Positions 1-8,591 of a stretch of DNA of 40,102 nucleotides are shown piece after piece (position 1 is the stretch's first letter; each line of letters begins with the position of its first letter). Location: NCBI GenBank assembly GCA_020356065.1, contig CP070632.1:1614143-1654244 (forward strand), written 5' to 3'. This DNA is from Nitrospiraceae bacterium. Its GTDB lineage: Bacteria; Nitrospirota; Thermodesulfovibrionia; UBA6902. The notes beneath the pieces were generated by a model. It worked only from the letters and a program-made list of their open reading frames with translations. It ran no database searches and had not been told where the DNA came from. The translations under genes and the position numbers were made by a program.

Positions 1-49
1 GAGCTCGGTTTTCAGATTTAGTAATAAATTCAAAGGATTCGAGTTTCAT
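1..49 (-). CDS. possible 5' end of a gene cut by the left edge
   Basis: On the minus strand an ATG at 47-49 opens a frame that runs uninterrupted to the window edge and starts MKLESFEFITKSEN. An AGG lies a few bases upstream, and a TTGACA-like box lies further upstream within the palindrome at 51-80. Only about 16 codons are visible, so no family can be named and chance is a real alternative. Confidence 0.3.
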   Translation of the reverse strand, partial: MKLESFEFITKSENRA

Positions 50-50
50 T

Positions 51-80
51 GACACCTAAACTTAATTTTAAGTTGGTGTC
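51..80. promoter_or_regulatory. 30-bp imperfect palindrome, operator-like
   Basis: GACACC (51-56) pairs with GGTGTC (75-80), and AACTTAA (59-65) pairs with TTAAGTT (68-74). A 2-nt bulge (57-58) and a 2-nt centre separate the arms. On the minus strand the right arm contains TTGACA, usable as a -35 box for the partial gene ending at 49. The arrangement suits an operator overlapping a promoter, but a simple hairpin is equally possible. Confidence 0.4.
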
Positions 81-743
81 AAAACTTTTACAATTACCAA
101 ATTTAAAATAATTCTTTCATGAATATGCGGTAATGAAATGTATCACTCTCTCCCCCGATTTCACTCCTGAACAGTGCAGATGTCTTCAGAGAAACACATA
201 CTCGCAAACATCTCCAATATGTAAGAAGCAAATGATATGCCTGCACTCAACCGTTTTTAATACAAAGGTTTACGTATACAAAATGGTAGCAGACCATGTC
301 ATAATGACGTTAGAGGTGACATTTCTGACAATCTTGTTATTCATTATAAACATGTTAGCTCATTGGGAATCCGTTTGTGGTGAATAATGGGGATGGAGAA
401 TATGCACTCTTTCAGGCATTAATCCTGCTGTCCAAAACATAAGTGAGATACAGATGTTGATAACGAATCATCTTCGGTATTTCGTTCGTCGCATTATATG
501 AGCAATATATTTATTCCAAGAATAAATAGAGCAGATTCCGCTGAGAGATAACCCATATCTGTGAAATTTAGCACGTATCATGATTACAGCGACAAAAAAA
601 TACATGAGTAACTGTCTGTAAATATAAACAATTTATTGAATAGCTCAAAGGGGCATGATATTTGCTTGGATTAAATGGATTATTAACAAATAACTGAAAA
701 GGAGTCTTGAAAAGCAATTACTCGAAATTGATTATTAAATAGA
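81..743. other. gene-poor stretch, nothing recognised
   Basis: AT-rich sequence. The only open frame of any length (133-387, plus) would encode a Cys-rich 84-residue peptide with one hydrophobic stretch. It has no ribosome-binding site and no family resemblance, and I do not call it. I found no RNA gene or repeat here. The promoter for the riboswitch transcript probably lies near the right end of this stretch. Confidence 0.5.
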
Positions 744-749
744 CCATAG

Positions 750-839
750 ATGTCACCGAAAAGGTAAACCTCGGGGAACTGAGGGACACAAAGCTACCTA
801 TCCGGAATATGTGGGATAGAGGGGTTGTCGAAGTGACTG
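750..839 (+). promoter_or_regulatory. cyclic di-GMP class I (GEMM-I) riboswitch aptamer
   Basis: The aptamer matches the GEMM-I core as known from Vibrio Vc2. The closing helix is GUCAC (752-756) with GUGAC (833-837). Then comes AAGGUAAACC (761-770). P2 is CCUCGG with CUGAGG, capped by a GGAA GNRA tetraloop. The signature GGGACACAAAGC (783-794) follows, then P3 CUAUCC (798-803) with GGAUAG (814-819), and UAGAGGGGUUGUCG (817-830). By my hand alignment the base equivalent to Vc2 G20 is G, which favours c-di-GMP over cGAMP. It sits about 240 bases upstream of a lytic transglycosylase, with a terminator-like hairpin between them. Confidence 0.88.
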
Positions 840-901
840 TTAAAGATAACGTGTCTTATATCTGTACTGACAATGTAGTCAGTGAAAAGACATACATATC
901 A

Positions 902-928
902 GAGCCCATCTTCCCGTAGGATGGGCTC
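902..928 (+). terminator. terminator-like hairpin, likely riboswitch expression platform
   Basis: A perfect 9-bp stem, GAGCCCATC (902-910) with GATGGGCTC (920-928), closes a 9-nt loop and is followed by AATTAATTT, a weak U tract. A second hairpin, ACTGAC with GTCAGT inside GTGTCTT/AAGACAT (about 851-896), lies between it and the aptamer and could act as an alternative fold. The position suits transcriptional control of the lytic transglycosylase gene. The direction of control (on or off) cannot be read from sequence. Confidence 0.55.
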
Positions 929-1078
929 AATTAATTTAAGAAGAAGAGCACACAGAATGAATGGGGAAGTAATTATACCCTGTTGCGGTCAAGACAGCCG
1001 TACATGGAATCTACAGAATAATTGTTGCTTGAATAAACTGCGTTATAAACTTTCATGTTAAAAAGCAAGGAATATTAT

Positions 1079-1840
1079 ATGCGATATTTCAGAAAACTTG
1101 ATGAGATTTGTGATCTCTTAAAAGGCGAATATGCAAATACTGAATTATCTGACACATATAATTCTGATTGTACTGCTCATACTTTTTCAATACGTAAAAA
1201 AACTAAAACTCCCCCGGAACATGCCAGTATGGTCGGAATGTGTGTTTTACATAATATTATGCTTTCAACGATTGTGGTTATTCTGACACTTACCCTATAC
1301 GGCTTTCATATAGACATTCCGCTACCGAACTCAGGAGATACCATGAGTGCTGACAGAGCGAGTAATAACAGTGGATTCAAAATCGGGGAGTGCAGTGGCA
1401 GTTTCAGAAATAAAGAAAGCGTGACTCTTAAATCATCAAGGGAATACTACAATGAACTGGTTTATATCAAATCAAACAAATATAATGTAGAGCCATCTCT
1501 TGTACATGCAATGATACAGGTAGAATCTAACTGGAATTATAAGGTCGTTTCCCGCAGCGGGGCAATAGGTCTCATGCAGCTTATGCCATCTACGGCCAAA
1601 GCCATGGATGTAAAAGACCCACTGAATCCGGAAGAAAATATTGAAGGCGGAATAAAATATCTCAGATACCTGCTCGACAGGTTTGATGGAGACCTAATCC
1701 TCGCTATAGCAGCTTATAATGCAGGTCCTACGAAAGTCAGAAAATATAACGGCATCCCTCCGATCAGAGAAACACGGCAATACGTAAAACGAGTGCTCAC
1801 CATTTATAACGACAGTGAGCAGGACAATAACGTTTCCTGA
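1079..1840 (+). CDS. membrane-anchored lytic transglycosylase (SLT domain)
   Basis: Predicted to cleave peptidoglycan glycan strands, forming 1,6-anhydromuropeptides in the periplasm. Numbered from an upstream ATG at 1055, a hydrophobic segment at about 64-83 anchors the protein, and a Slt/MltC-type domain fills about 143-250. The catalytic Glu lies in IQVESNW (E157). GLMQLMPS, the NIEGGIKYL stretch, AAYNAGP and ETRQYV follow in the normal family order. I prefer the ATG at 1079 because AAGGA precedes it by 7 nt, whereas 1055 has no ribosome-binding site. The N-terminal cytoplasmic stretch of about 60 residues is unfamiliar. The upstream GEMM-I riboswitch suggests expression follows c-di-GMP, which would fit cell-wall opening for an envelope machine. 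The target machine is unknown. Confidence 0.9.
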   Translation: MRYFRKLDEICDLLKGEYANTELSDTYNSDCTAHTFSIRKKTKTPPEHASMVGMCVLHNIMLSTIVVILTLTLYGFHIDIPLPNSGDTMSADRASNNSGFKIGECSGSFRNKESVTLKSSREYYNELVYIKSNKYNVEPSLVHAMIQVESNWNYKVVSRSGAIGLMQLMPSTAKAMDVKDPLNPEENIEGGIKYLRYLLDRFDGDLILAIAAYNAGPTKVRKYNGIPPIRETRQYVKRVLTIYNDSEQDNNVS

Positions 1841-1883
1841 ACTGTAAAAGCTTTAAAAAAATGTGAAAGTCACGATTTGTGTT

Positions 1884-2038
1884 TAGAACCTATCTCAAAA
1901 TCAATTTAGCAGTATTTGTCATGCCCGCAGTTTGTAAGCGGGCATCCAGAACATCTTGAAAAGACTGGATTCCCGATCGAGTCGGGAATGACGATTCATG
2001 GTTTGGTACTTATAAAATCAATTTTGAGATAGATTCTA
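1884..2038. mobile_element. MITE-like element with terminal inverted repeats, TA-flanked
   Basis: A non-coding element of about 150 bp. The left end GAACCTATCTCAAAATCAA (from 1886) and the reverse complement of the right end, GAATCTATCTCAAAATTGA (from 2036), differ at three positions. Both ends are flanked by TA (1884-1885 and 2037-2038), the target duplication typical of IS630/Tc1-mariner elements. Inside, CCCGC..GCGGG and TTCCCGA..TCGGGAA form two further hairpins. There is no transposase, so it would have to be mobilised in trans. It lies between convergent genes and interrupts nothing. Confidence 0.75.
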
Positions 2039-2099
2039 CATATTTTGTAATGAGTATTCGTGACCAAAACAATAACCATTCATTTGTATAGTATTCAGA

Positions 2100-2354
2100 T
2101 TAGTCTTTAACTGAATGAACTTCTGAATGGCTATCTACTACTTTTCCCGTGGTAGTATCAATAACATAATATCCGCTATGATGACTACGGGATACGGACT
2201 GTGATGACCAGGCAGATATTTGGTACTTACCAATTGTTTCGTGTAAGGTATCAGCCATAGCTGTTTTGGATGAAAAAACTCCCTGTATGAAATTCAGTAA
2301 AAGTAGAGTAACAAATACGCTTAACATACATTTATAAAAGAGAATACTTTTCAT
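2100..2354 (-). CDS. small secreted protein of unknown function
   Basis: About 84 residues. A basic N-terminus, a hydrophobic core (LSVFVTLLLLNFIQGVF) and an AMA-type cleavage site form a convincing signal peptide. The mature part is only about 50 residues, polar, with a SQSVSRSHHSG stretch and a GYYVIDTTTGKVVDS segment that resembles a short beta hairpin. I chose the ATG at 2354, which has GAGG 8 nt upstream, over the ATG at 2369. There is no known family and no operon partner. Composition and signal peptide support a real gene, but a short orphan like this could be spurious. Confidence 0.5.
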   Translation of the reverse strand: MKSILFYKCMLSVFVTLLLLNFIQGVFSSKTAMADTLHETIGKYQISAWSSQSVSRSHHSGYYVIDTTTGKVVDSHSEVHSVKD

Positions 2355-2464
2355 TTCTTCCAACCTCATTTTACATTCATAAATGAGTTTTCATTTCTTT
2401 AAAAAAATCATGTTCACGTAAAAAGTATATCACAAGTATTGACAACCGGAGTAAGTTATTAGAA

Positions 2465-2550
2465 TGGTGCCGAAGGGGGGATTTGAACCCCCACAGGTTG
2501 CCCCACACGGCCCTCAACCGTGCGCGTCTACCAAGTTCCGCCACTTCGGC
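2465..2550 (-). tRNA. tRNA-Leu (anticodon GAG)
   Basis: Reads as a full cloverleaf on the minus strand. The acceptor GCCGAAG pairs with CTTCGGC, followed by discriminator A and an encoded CCA (2465-2467). The anticodon arm is CACGG-TTGAGGG-CCGTG with GAG at 2513-2515, there is a long class II variable arm, and the T arm is GGGGG-TTCAAAT-CCCCC. It decodes CUU and CUC. It lies just downstream of the nuo terminator on the same strand. Confidence 0.97.
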
Positions 2551-2619
2551 ATTGGATAGTCTACATCTGACAATCGACAGTAATTATAAAACACAGAGTG
2601 AAAACAAGACAAGTCCTGC

Positions 2620-2663
2620 AAAAAGCCGTTAGAGCCGCTTGAACGTTCAAGCGGTTAGAACGG
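2620..2663 (-). terminator. intrinsic terminator of the nuo operon
   Basis: Seven bases after the nuoN stop, the minus strand forms a long hairpin: CCGTT with AACGG, a 4x4 internal loop, then the perfect 20-base palindrome CCGCTTGAACGTTCAAGCGG. It ends in C followed by TTTTT. The stem, U-tract and position together support rho-independent termination of the 14-gene transcript ahead of tRNA-Leu. Confidence 0.85.
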
Positions 2664-2670
2664 TTAAATA

Positions 2671-4122
2671 TTAACTGATAATCGAGGATCTGACAAGGTT
2701 AAGCAGCACAGAGGGAAACACACCCAGGACAAGCACCATGACCGTTGTGAGGGCAAGTGCAAACGTCATGGAGGGTGACTTTGTAAGAATGACTGTTTCT
2801 TTCGGGTCATTCATGTACATATACATTACCACCCGCAAGTAGAAGAAAGCAGAGATGACACTGAACACTACTGCTGTAATTGCGAGATACATGTCACCTG
2901 CATTAATGGCTTCCATGATCACATAAAACTTGCCGATAAATCCTGCCGTCGGCGGGATGCCTGTTAAAGAGAACATAAACACGAGCATCAGAGCCGCAGC
3001 TGCCGGGTTGGTCTTTGCAAGCCCCTTATAATCCTCAAGCTCTTCTCCCTGAAATCCCTCACTTCTGAGCATAATGACAATGGCAAAGGCCCCCATGTTC
3101 ATGAACATATATATCATTAAATAATTCACACTGCTAATCAGTCCGTCCGTAGTACCTGCAATGATGCCAAGCAGAATATATCCTGCATGAGCAACCGAAC
3201 TGTACGCAAGCATTCTTTTGATATTTGTCTGTGCGAGGGCTATGATGCTTCCCACAGCCATGGTAAGAATTGACAGAGGGACCAGAATGCTGCTCCACAT
3301 TATCTGCATATCTCCGAAAGCTTCAAAGAGCACCCTGCCCAGTACGGCAAAGCCTGCTGCCTTGGGTCCTACCGACATAAAAGCGGTAATCGAGGTGGGA
3401 GCACCTTCATAGACATCAGGGGCCCACATATGAAAGGGAACAAGAGCTATCTTGAAACCGAACGCAACGATAAGGAATACTACCGCAAGATGCATGATAG
3501 CGTTATCAGCAATGCTTAACGAACTGACAAGCCCGGCAATATCCTGGATATTTGTCGTTCCTGTTAATCCGAATGTCAGAGATATGCCATAAAGCAGAAA
3601 CGCAGATGAAAATGCCCCCAGAAAAAAATACTTCAGTGCAGCCTCATTTGACTTGCGCTGCTTTCTCATCAGTCCTGCGAGAATATATGTTGAAAGGGCC
3701 ATAAGTTCAAGACCGAGGTACAGAACGATCAGGTCTGCTGCAGAGGCCATGATCATCATGCCGGTGGTGGCAAACATGAGGAGCGCATAATACTCACCGA
3801 TAGAGGCCTTCTCTATTTTCATATATCTGAAAGAAATACATATCGTCAGGATGACATTTATATAAAAGATAATCTTGAAAAAATTGGCATACCCGTCAAG
3901 AGCAAACATCTCTAAAAAAATACTCCGGGTCTCATTAAAGGCATACAGGCGGTATGTCGCAAAAATGGCCACAATCGTGCCTATTATTCCCAGGACAGCA
4001 ATTGCCTCCTTTTTCTTCACCACAAGGTCAAGAAGCAGCAGGATCAGTCCTGTACATATCATGGTTATTTCAGGTGTAAGAGGCCTGATATCAATTAAGC
4101 TGAAGCCCGCGCCAAAATCCAT
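2671..4122 (-). CDS. nuoN: NADH-quinone oxidoreductase subunit N
   Basis: Antiporter-like, proton-translocating membrane subunit of complex I, 483 residues, the usual length. It is almost entirely transmembrane helices. LYLGLELMALSTYIL carries the conserved Glu of helix 5. FKIALVPFHMWAPDVYEG carries the conserved Lys and the broken helix 7 typical of the Mrp/NuoLMN fold. Its ATG overlaps the nuoM stop by one base (TAATG) and GGAG lies 8 nt upstream, so translation is coupled. It is the last gene of the operon, directly followed by the terminator. Confidence 0.97.
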   Translation of the reverse strand: MDFGAGFSLIDIRPLTPEITMICTGLILLLLDLVVKKKEAIAVLGIIGTIVAIFATYRLYAFNETRSIFLEMFALDGYANFFKIIFYINVILTICISFRYMKIEKASIGEYYALLMFATTGMMIMASAADLIVLYLGLELMALSTYILAGLMRKQRKSNEAALKYFFLGAFSSAFLLYGISLTFGLTGTTNIQDIAGLVSSLSIADNAIMHLAVVFLIVAFGFKIALVPFHMWAPDVYEGAPTSITAFMSVGPKAAGFAVLGRVLFEAFGDMQIMWSSILVPLSILTMAVGSIIALAQTNIKRMLAYSSVAHAGYILLGIIAGTTDGLISSVNYLMIYMFMNMGAFAIVIMLRSEGFQGEELEDYKGLAKTNPAAAALMLVFMFSLTGIPPTAGFIGKFYVIMEAINAGDMYLAITAVVFSVISAFFYLRVVMYMYMNDPKETVILTKSPSMTFALALTTVMVLVLGVFPSVLLNLVRSSIIS

Positions 4123-5675
4123 TAAAATAGCTCCATAATATTTTTGACTAGCATATTTTCATATTCAGCATATGACGTAGTCATGTTTAAATTCTTTATA
4201 AGGTTTTCTACTGATGAGTGCATATAGCTTAAAAACGTGTCAGGATGCACACCGATCCAGAAGATGAACACGATGAGCGGAAGAATCGTGATCACTTCCC
4301 TGACATTGATGTCTGATACAGGATGCGCTCCTGTTGCTTCATAGTCAGTTCTGGCGTCCTGAAAAAAGATCCTCTGGTACAGCCAGAGCATGTACCCGGC
4401 TCCGAGAATAATCCCGGTTGCGGCTAGGACACCCCAGATCATTCTGGCCTTGAAGGCACCAAATATAATTAGGAACTCACCGATGAAACCATTGGTCCCG
4501 GGCAGCCCGATAGACGCGAACGTGAGAATGATAAAGAATCCCGCGTACAAGGGAACGAGTTTGGCAAAGCCGCCGTAGTCAGCAATGACACGTGTATGGG
4601 TCCGTTCATAAATTATCCCGATCATAAGGAACATCGCGCCTGTGATAATCCCGTGGTTCAGCATTTGGAGTATGCCGCCCTCAACCCCCTGTGTGTTAAG
4701 CGCAAACAGGCCGAGTGTGACAAAACCCATATGGCTCACACTTGAATAAGCGATGAGACGTTTAAAGTCCTTTTGTGCAAAGCAGACCAGCGCGCCGTAT
4801 ACGATCGCAATGATCGAGAGTATAAGAATGGGTTTGACAAAGATAAGCGTCGCGTCAGGGAGCATGGGAATCGAAAATCTCAAAAACCCGTACGCACCCA
4901 TCTTGATCAGAACACCGGCAAGAATCACACTGCCGGCGGTCGGCGCCTCTGTATGAGCGTCCGGCAGCCACGTATGTACCGGGAACATTGGCACCTTTAC
5001 TGCAAAGGCCGCAAAGAAAGCCAGAAAGAGCCAGAACTGCATCTTGACTGGATACTGGATCTCGCTGAGGGCAAGTATATCCAGTGTCCTGCCTCCATAA
5101 AAGTAGAGCACGATGATGCCGACCAGCATCAGCACACTGCCGACAAGCGTATAGAGAAAGAACTTGATCGAAGCATAGACCCTGTTCTGTCCGCCCCATA
5201 CCCCGATCAGAATAAACATCGGGATCAGCATGGCTTCCCAGAAGATGTAAAACAGGAAGAAATCCAGAGATACAAATACGCCAAGCATTCCTGCCTCCAT
5301 CGTGAGAATGGCCATGTAAAACTCTTTTGTCTTGGTCTCGATCGCCTTCCATGAGACAAGCACACACAGGATACTCAGCAGAGTCGTGAGAAACAGAAAC
5401 AGTATACTGATCCCGTCTATTCCCACAAAATATTTGATGTCCCAGGTCGGGATCCATTCATGTATCTCAACAAACTGCATCTTATGGGTGCTCTTGTCGA
5501 AGTTGTTCAGTAAAGGCAGTGATACGATAAATGTAGCAATCGTAAACAGCAGGGCCGTCCATCTGACCACATGAGCATTTCTCATAAAGAGCAGTACCAG
5601 CGCCCCTATTAATGGAAGGAACACCGACCATGTGAGGATTGGATAACTGAGCTGATTATAAATTATATCTTCCAT
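4122..5675 (-). CDS. nuoM: NADH-quinone oxidoreductase subunit M
   Basis: Second antiporter-like subunit of the membrane arm, 517 residues and about 14 transmembrane helices. FYIFWEAMLIPMFILIG holds the conserved helix-5 Glu, and AVKVPMFPVHTWLPDAHTEA holds the Lys/His proton-channel signature. RLIAYSSVSHMGF is the typical helix-8 motif. It lies 4 bp from nuoL, with TAAGG in the nuoL tail acting as ribosome-binding site. Nothing is truncated or unusual. Confidence 0.97.
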   Translation of the reverse strand: MEDIIYNQLSYPILTWSVFLPLIGALVLLFMRNAHVVRWTALLFTIATFIVSLPLLNNFDKSTHKMQFVEIHEWIPTWDIKYFVGIDGISILFLFLTTLLSILCVLVSWKAIETKTKEFYMAILTMEAGMLGVFVSLDFFLFYIFWEAMLIPMFILIGVWGGQNRVYASIKFFLYTLVGSVLMLVGIIVLYFYGGRTLDILALSEIQYPVKMQFWLFLAFFAAFAVKVPMFPVHTWLPDAHTEAPTAGSVILAGVLIKMGAYGFLRFSIPMLPDATLIFVKPILILSIIAIVYGALVCFAQKDFKRLIAYSSVSHMGFVTLGLFALNTQGVEGGILQMLNHGIITGAMFLMIGIIYERTHTRVIADYGGFAKLVPLYAGFFIILTFASIGLPGTNGFIGEFLIIFGAFKARMIWGVLAATGIILGAGYMLWLYQRIFFQDARTDYEATGAHPVSDINVREVITILPLIVFIFWIGVHPDTFLSYMHSSVENLIKNLNMTTSYAEYENMLVKNIMELF

Positions 5676-5679
5676 AGAC

Positions 5680-7611
5680 TTACCTTACAAAAATCATGTA
5701 CCCGATTATACACAACACACCAAAAGCCATGACCAGTCCGTAATTGGCCAGAAACCCGGTCTGGACAGTCCTGAATTTCCTGCTGAACAACCCGATAAGA
5801 TTTGGCAGGCCATTGACAATGCCTTCAATAACATATGTGTCAAATGCCAGGATGATTTTGTCCGATGCTTTCAGTACGGGCTGCACAATAGACCTGCTGT
5901 ACAACTCATCAATATAATATTTGTTAAATAACAGTGTATGAATGGGCTTAAACAGTGACCCGATTTTTTGCGGCAGGTCTGTCTTCTTAAGATACATGGT
6001 ATATGCAACGATCCATCCTGCAAGCGCCACAAATATTGACGCGCCCATGACAAAAAACTCCTGTACATGAGTGCCGTGACCTTCAGGATGTCCCAGCACC
6101 GGAGCAAGGAACTCCCCGATTTTATCGCCATGCTCCACAAAGAGGGGAGGAATGCCGACATACCCGGCAAAGATCGCGCCAAATGCAAGAAACATCAGGG
6201 GCACGGTAATAACCTTTGGAGATTCATGAATATGTTGTTCCTGTCCTTCCCCTCCCCTGTAAGAACCATGAAAGGTAAGATAGATAAGCCTCCATGAGTA
6301 AAACGCCGTCAGCAGGGCCGCAATCGTGCCGAGCAGCCACAGGAACCTGCCCAGTTCTCCGCCAAGGAAGGCCCTCCAGAGTATTTCGTCCTTACTGAAA
6401 AACCCGGCCAGAAACGGGATTCCTGTAATGCTTAACGTTGCGATGATAAATACCCTGTACGTAAGGGGCATATGTTTTCTCAGTCCTCCCATCTTCTGCA
6501 TGTTCTGCTCATCATCGTGTTTGGCATGATGCAGGGCGTGAATAACGCTTCCTGACCCGAGGAAGAGTAACGCCTTGAAATATGCATGCGTATACAGATG
6601 GAAGATACCTGCTGAGTAGGCTCCCACGCCAAGGGCAAGGAACATATATCCGAGCTGGCTTACTGTTGAGTAAGCGATCACACGTTTAATATCGTTCTGC
6701 ACCAGGGCAATGGTTGCGGCAAAAATTGCTGTTACCCCTCCGACTATGGCGACAGTATTCATGGCGATCTCAGACATATTAAAGAGAGGGTTGCAGCGTG
6801 CGACCATAAACACGCCGGCCGTTACCATTGTTGCAGCATGGATGAGGGCAGACACGGGGGTCGGGCCTTCCATGGCATCAGGCAGCCATACATGAAGCGG
6901 TATCTGGGCAGATTTACCGACCGCACCGCAGAAAAGGAGAAGACATATTAACGTTGCCAGGTCCACATCATATCCAAATAAATCTATTGTCTGTCCCAAG
7001 AGGCTGCCTGCCTGTCCAAACACCTGCATATAATCAAGGCTTCCAAAGGTAAGGAAAATAAGGATCACGCCAAGGCCGAAACCAAAATCACCGAACCTGT
7101 TTACGATAAAGGCCTTCTTTCCGGCATCAGCGGCAGACTTCTTGTGAAACCAGAAACCTATGAGGAAATAGGAACAGAGTCCGACCGCTTCCCATCCGAA
7201 ATACATGAGCAGAAAATTATTGGCCATCACAAGAACTAGCATGGAGAACACAAACAGGCTCAGGTATGCAAAAAACCGGTAATAGCCGCCATCACCATGC
7301 ATGTACCCGATAGAATAGATAAAGATAAGAGTGCTTATTGACGTCACAACAATCAGCATTATCGCTGATAACTGGTCTATGAGAAAACCTACCGTAACAT
7401 GAAAATCACCGGACGTTATCCAGCTGTACAAATTTATGTTTATCACATTGCCCGACAGGACATCAGTGAATGCACTAACAGCCAGTACAAAGGAACCGAA
7501 CACCGCCGGAACCGCTATCCAGTGAGCCCTGTCTTTAATATAATTGCGTCCAAATACAATATTTAAGACAAACGCTATAAAAGGCAGTAATGGGATCAGT
7601 GCATATTTCAT
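5680..7611 (-). CDS. nuoL: NADH-quinone oxidoreductase subunit L
   Basis: Largest antiporter-like subunit, 643 residues, at the distal end of the membrane arm. YFGWEAVGLCSYFLIGFW holds the key Glu, and GKSAQIPLHVWLPDAMEGPT is the strongest family signature. RVIAYSTVSQLGYM and a long C-terminal extension (about 480-643) complete it. The extension contains the region that becomes the lateral amphipathic helix HL and the final transmembrane helix. It starts 42 bp after nuoK. That spacer contains two copies of a 7-nt ATTTRTW repeat. Confidence 0.97.
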   Translation of the reverse strand: MKYALIPLLPFIAFVLNIVFGRNYIKDRAHWIAVPAVFGSFVLAVSAFTDVLSGNVININLYSWITSGDFHVTVGFLIDQLSAIMLIVVTSISTLIFIYSIGYMHGDGGYYRFFAYLSLFVFSMLVLVMANNFLLMYFGWEAVGLCSYFLIGFWFHKKSAADAGKKAFIVNRFGDFGFGLGVILIFLTFGSLDYMQVFGQAGSLLGQTIDLFGYDVDLATLICLLLFCGAVGKSAQIPLHVWLPDAMEGPTPVSALIHAATMVTAGVFMVARCNPLFNMSEIAMNTVAIVGGVTAIFAATIALVQNDIKRVIAYSTVSQLGYMFLALGVGAYSAGIFHLYTHAYFKALLFLGSGSVIHALHHAKHDDEQNMQKMGGLRKHMPLTYRVFIIATLSITGIPFLAGFFSKDEILWRAFLGGELGRFLWLLGTIAALLTAFYSWRLIYLTFHGSYRGGEGQEQHIHESPKVITVPLMFLAFGAIFAGYVGIPPLFVEHGDKIGEFLAPVLGHPEGHGTHVQEFFVMGASIFVALAGWIVAYTMYLKKTDLPQKIGSLFKPIHTLLFNKYYIDELYSRSIVQPVLKASDKIILAFDTYVIEGIVNGLPNLIGLFSRKFRTVQTGFLANYGLVMAFGVLCIIGYMIFVR

Positions 7612-7653
7612 GATTCTTGTCTCTTATTTTTAAAATTTGTAATTTATTTTCAT

Positions 7654-7959
7654 TTATCCTTTTAACAAATTAATCTCATCGACCTTAATGGTCGGGTTGT
7701 TCTTGTAATACGCTATCAATATGGCCAGGCCTATGGCTGCTTCTGCTGCAGCAACCGTAATAACAAAAAAGACCAGAATCTGCCCCCTCATGACCTGAAG
7801 ATAGTGGCTGAAGGCCGCAAGGCTGATATTAACGGAATTAAGCATGAGTTCAATAGATATAAACATGATAATGAGGTTCCGCCTGGCAAGGAAGCCAAAG
7901 ACACCTATGCTGAATATTACAGCGCTAAGAATAATGTACCAGCTTAAAGGAACCAACAT
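7654..7959 (-). CDS. nuoK: NADH-quinone oxidoreductase subunit K
   Basis: Small three-helix membrane subunit, an Mrp-type homologue in the proton path. I start it at the ATG at 7959 because AGGGAGG lies immediately upstream and it gives 101 residues, the family's normal size. A TTG 12 bases earlier falls inside that ribosome-binding region. The two membrane-embedded glutamates are visible in [13 protein letters not shown] and [13 protein letters not shown]. It is separated from nuoJ by 116 bp containing AGTAGTY heptads, the longest gap in the distal half of the operon. Confidence 0.96.
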   Translation of the reverse strand: MLVPLSWYIILSAVIFSIGVFGFLARRNLIIMFISIELMLNSVNISLAAFSHYLQVMRGQILVFFVITVAAAEAAIGLAILIAYYKNNPTIKVDEINLLKG

Positions 7960-7986
7960 AACCTCCCTCAAAGTTAATTAACAGAT

Positions 7987-8007
7987 AGTAGTCAGTAGTT
8001 AGTAGTT
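7987..8007. repeat. three tandem AGTAGTY heptamers in the nuoJ-nuoK spacer
   Basis: AGTAGTC, AGTAGTT and AGTAGTT stand head to tail at 7987-8007. They are followed by an inverted repeat AACTGT / ACAGTT flanked by GGG and CCC (8010-8039). The arrays at 37139-37159 and 37206-37233 use different 7-mers with the same period, so this looks like a genomic habit and not a single element. Confidence 0.6.
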
Positions 8008-8075
8008 AAGGGAAAAAGAACTGTCAAATACAGTTCCCTAGCTACTGAATCCTATCTACCAACTACAGTACTTAT

Positions 8076-8591
8076 TCATTCCACTCTCTGCTTTGCCAGA
8101 ACAACCGCTCCAATAATAGCGACCAGGAGCACCAGTGATGCTATCTCAAACGGAAGCAGATACCTTGTATATAAGACCTTCCCTATGGTCATCATGCTGC
8201 CCTCCGCCTTTATTGCCTCAACTGAATATTCACCGAGAGCCGGCATGACCGTAATTTTTCCTACAATCATGGTCATGAATATTGCAAACACCAGTGCAAT
8301 ACCCATGCTGATCGGCCACTGGCTCTGATACTTCTGTGCTGTTTCCTCCCTTTTCAGGTTCAGCAGCATGATAACAAACAGAAACAGCACAAGTATGGCC
8401 CCTGCATAAATAATAATCTGTATTGCTGCAAGAAACTCGGCATTCAGAAACAGGTACAGCGCTGCTATATGAATGAAAAGCACCAGCATCCAGATTACAC
8501 TGTGCACAGGGTTTTTCCTTGTCACGATCAGCAGGGACAGCACTGTCATGGACAGGGCAAAGTATGCAAAAAACAACTGGGGTAATGTCAT
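8076..8591 (-). CDS. nuoJ: NADH-quinone oxidoreductase subunit J
   Basis: Membrane subunit with five predicted helices, 171 residues, packing between NuoH/A and NuoK at the base of the membrane arm. IIIYAGAILVLFLFVIMLLN is the diagnostic helix-3 motif, the site of the pi-bulge involved in coupling. Its ATG overlaps the nuoI stop in an ATGA arrangement, so the two genes are translationally coupled. There is a normal charged loop (LKREETAQKYQSQ) after helix 3. Confidence 0.95.
   Translation of the reverse strand: MTLPQLFFAYFALSMTVLSLLIVTRKNPVHSVIWMLVLFIHIAALYLFLNAEFLAAIQIIIYAGAILVLFLFVIMLLNLKREETAQKYQSQWPISMGIALVFAIFMTMIVGKITVMPALGEYSVEAIKAEGSMMTIGKVLYTRYLLPFEIASLVLLVAIIGAVVLAKQRVE

Noticed and set aside
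133-387. 84-residue open frame on the plus strand, Cys-rich with one hydrophobic stretch
   Set aside because: No ribosome-binding site, no domain, and composition like AT-rich non-coding DNA.
4773-5457. Long open frames (about 190-200 codons) on both strands inside nuoM
   Set aside because: They are out-of-frame shadows of nuoM; their translations are His/Arg/Asp-rich and match nothing.
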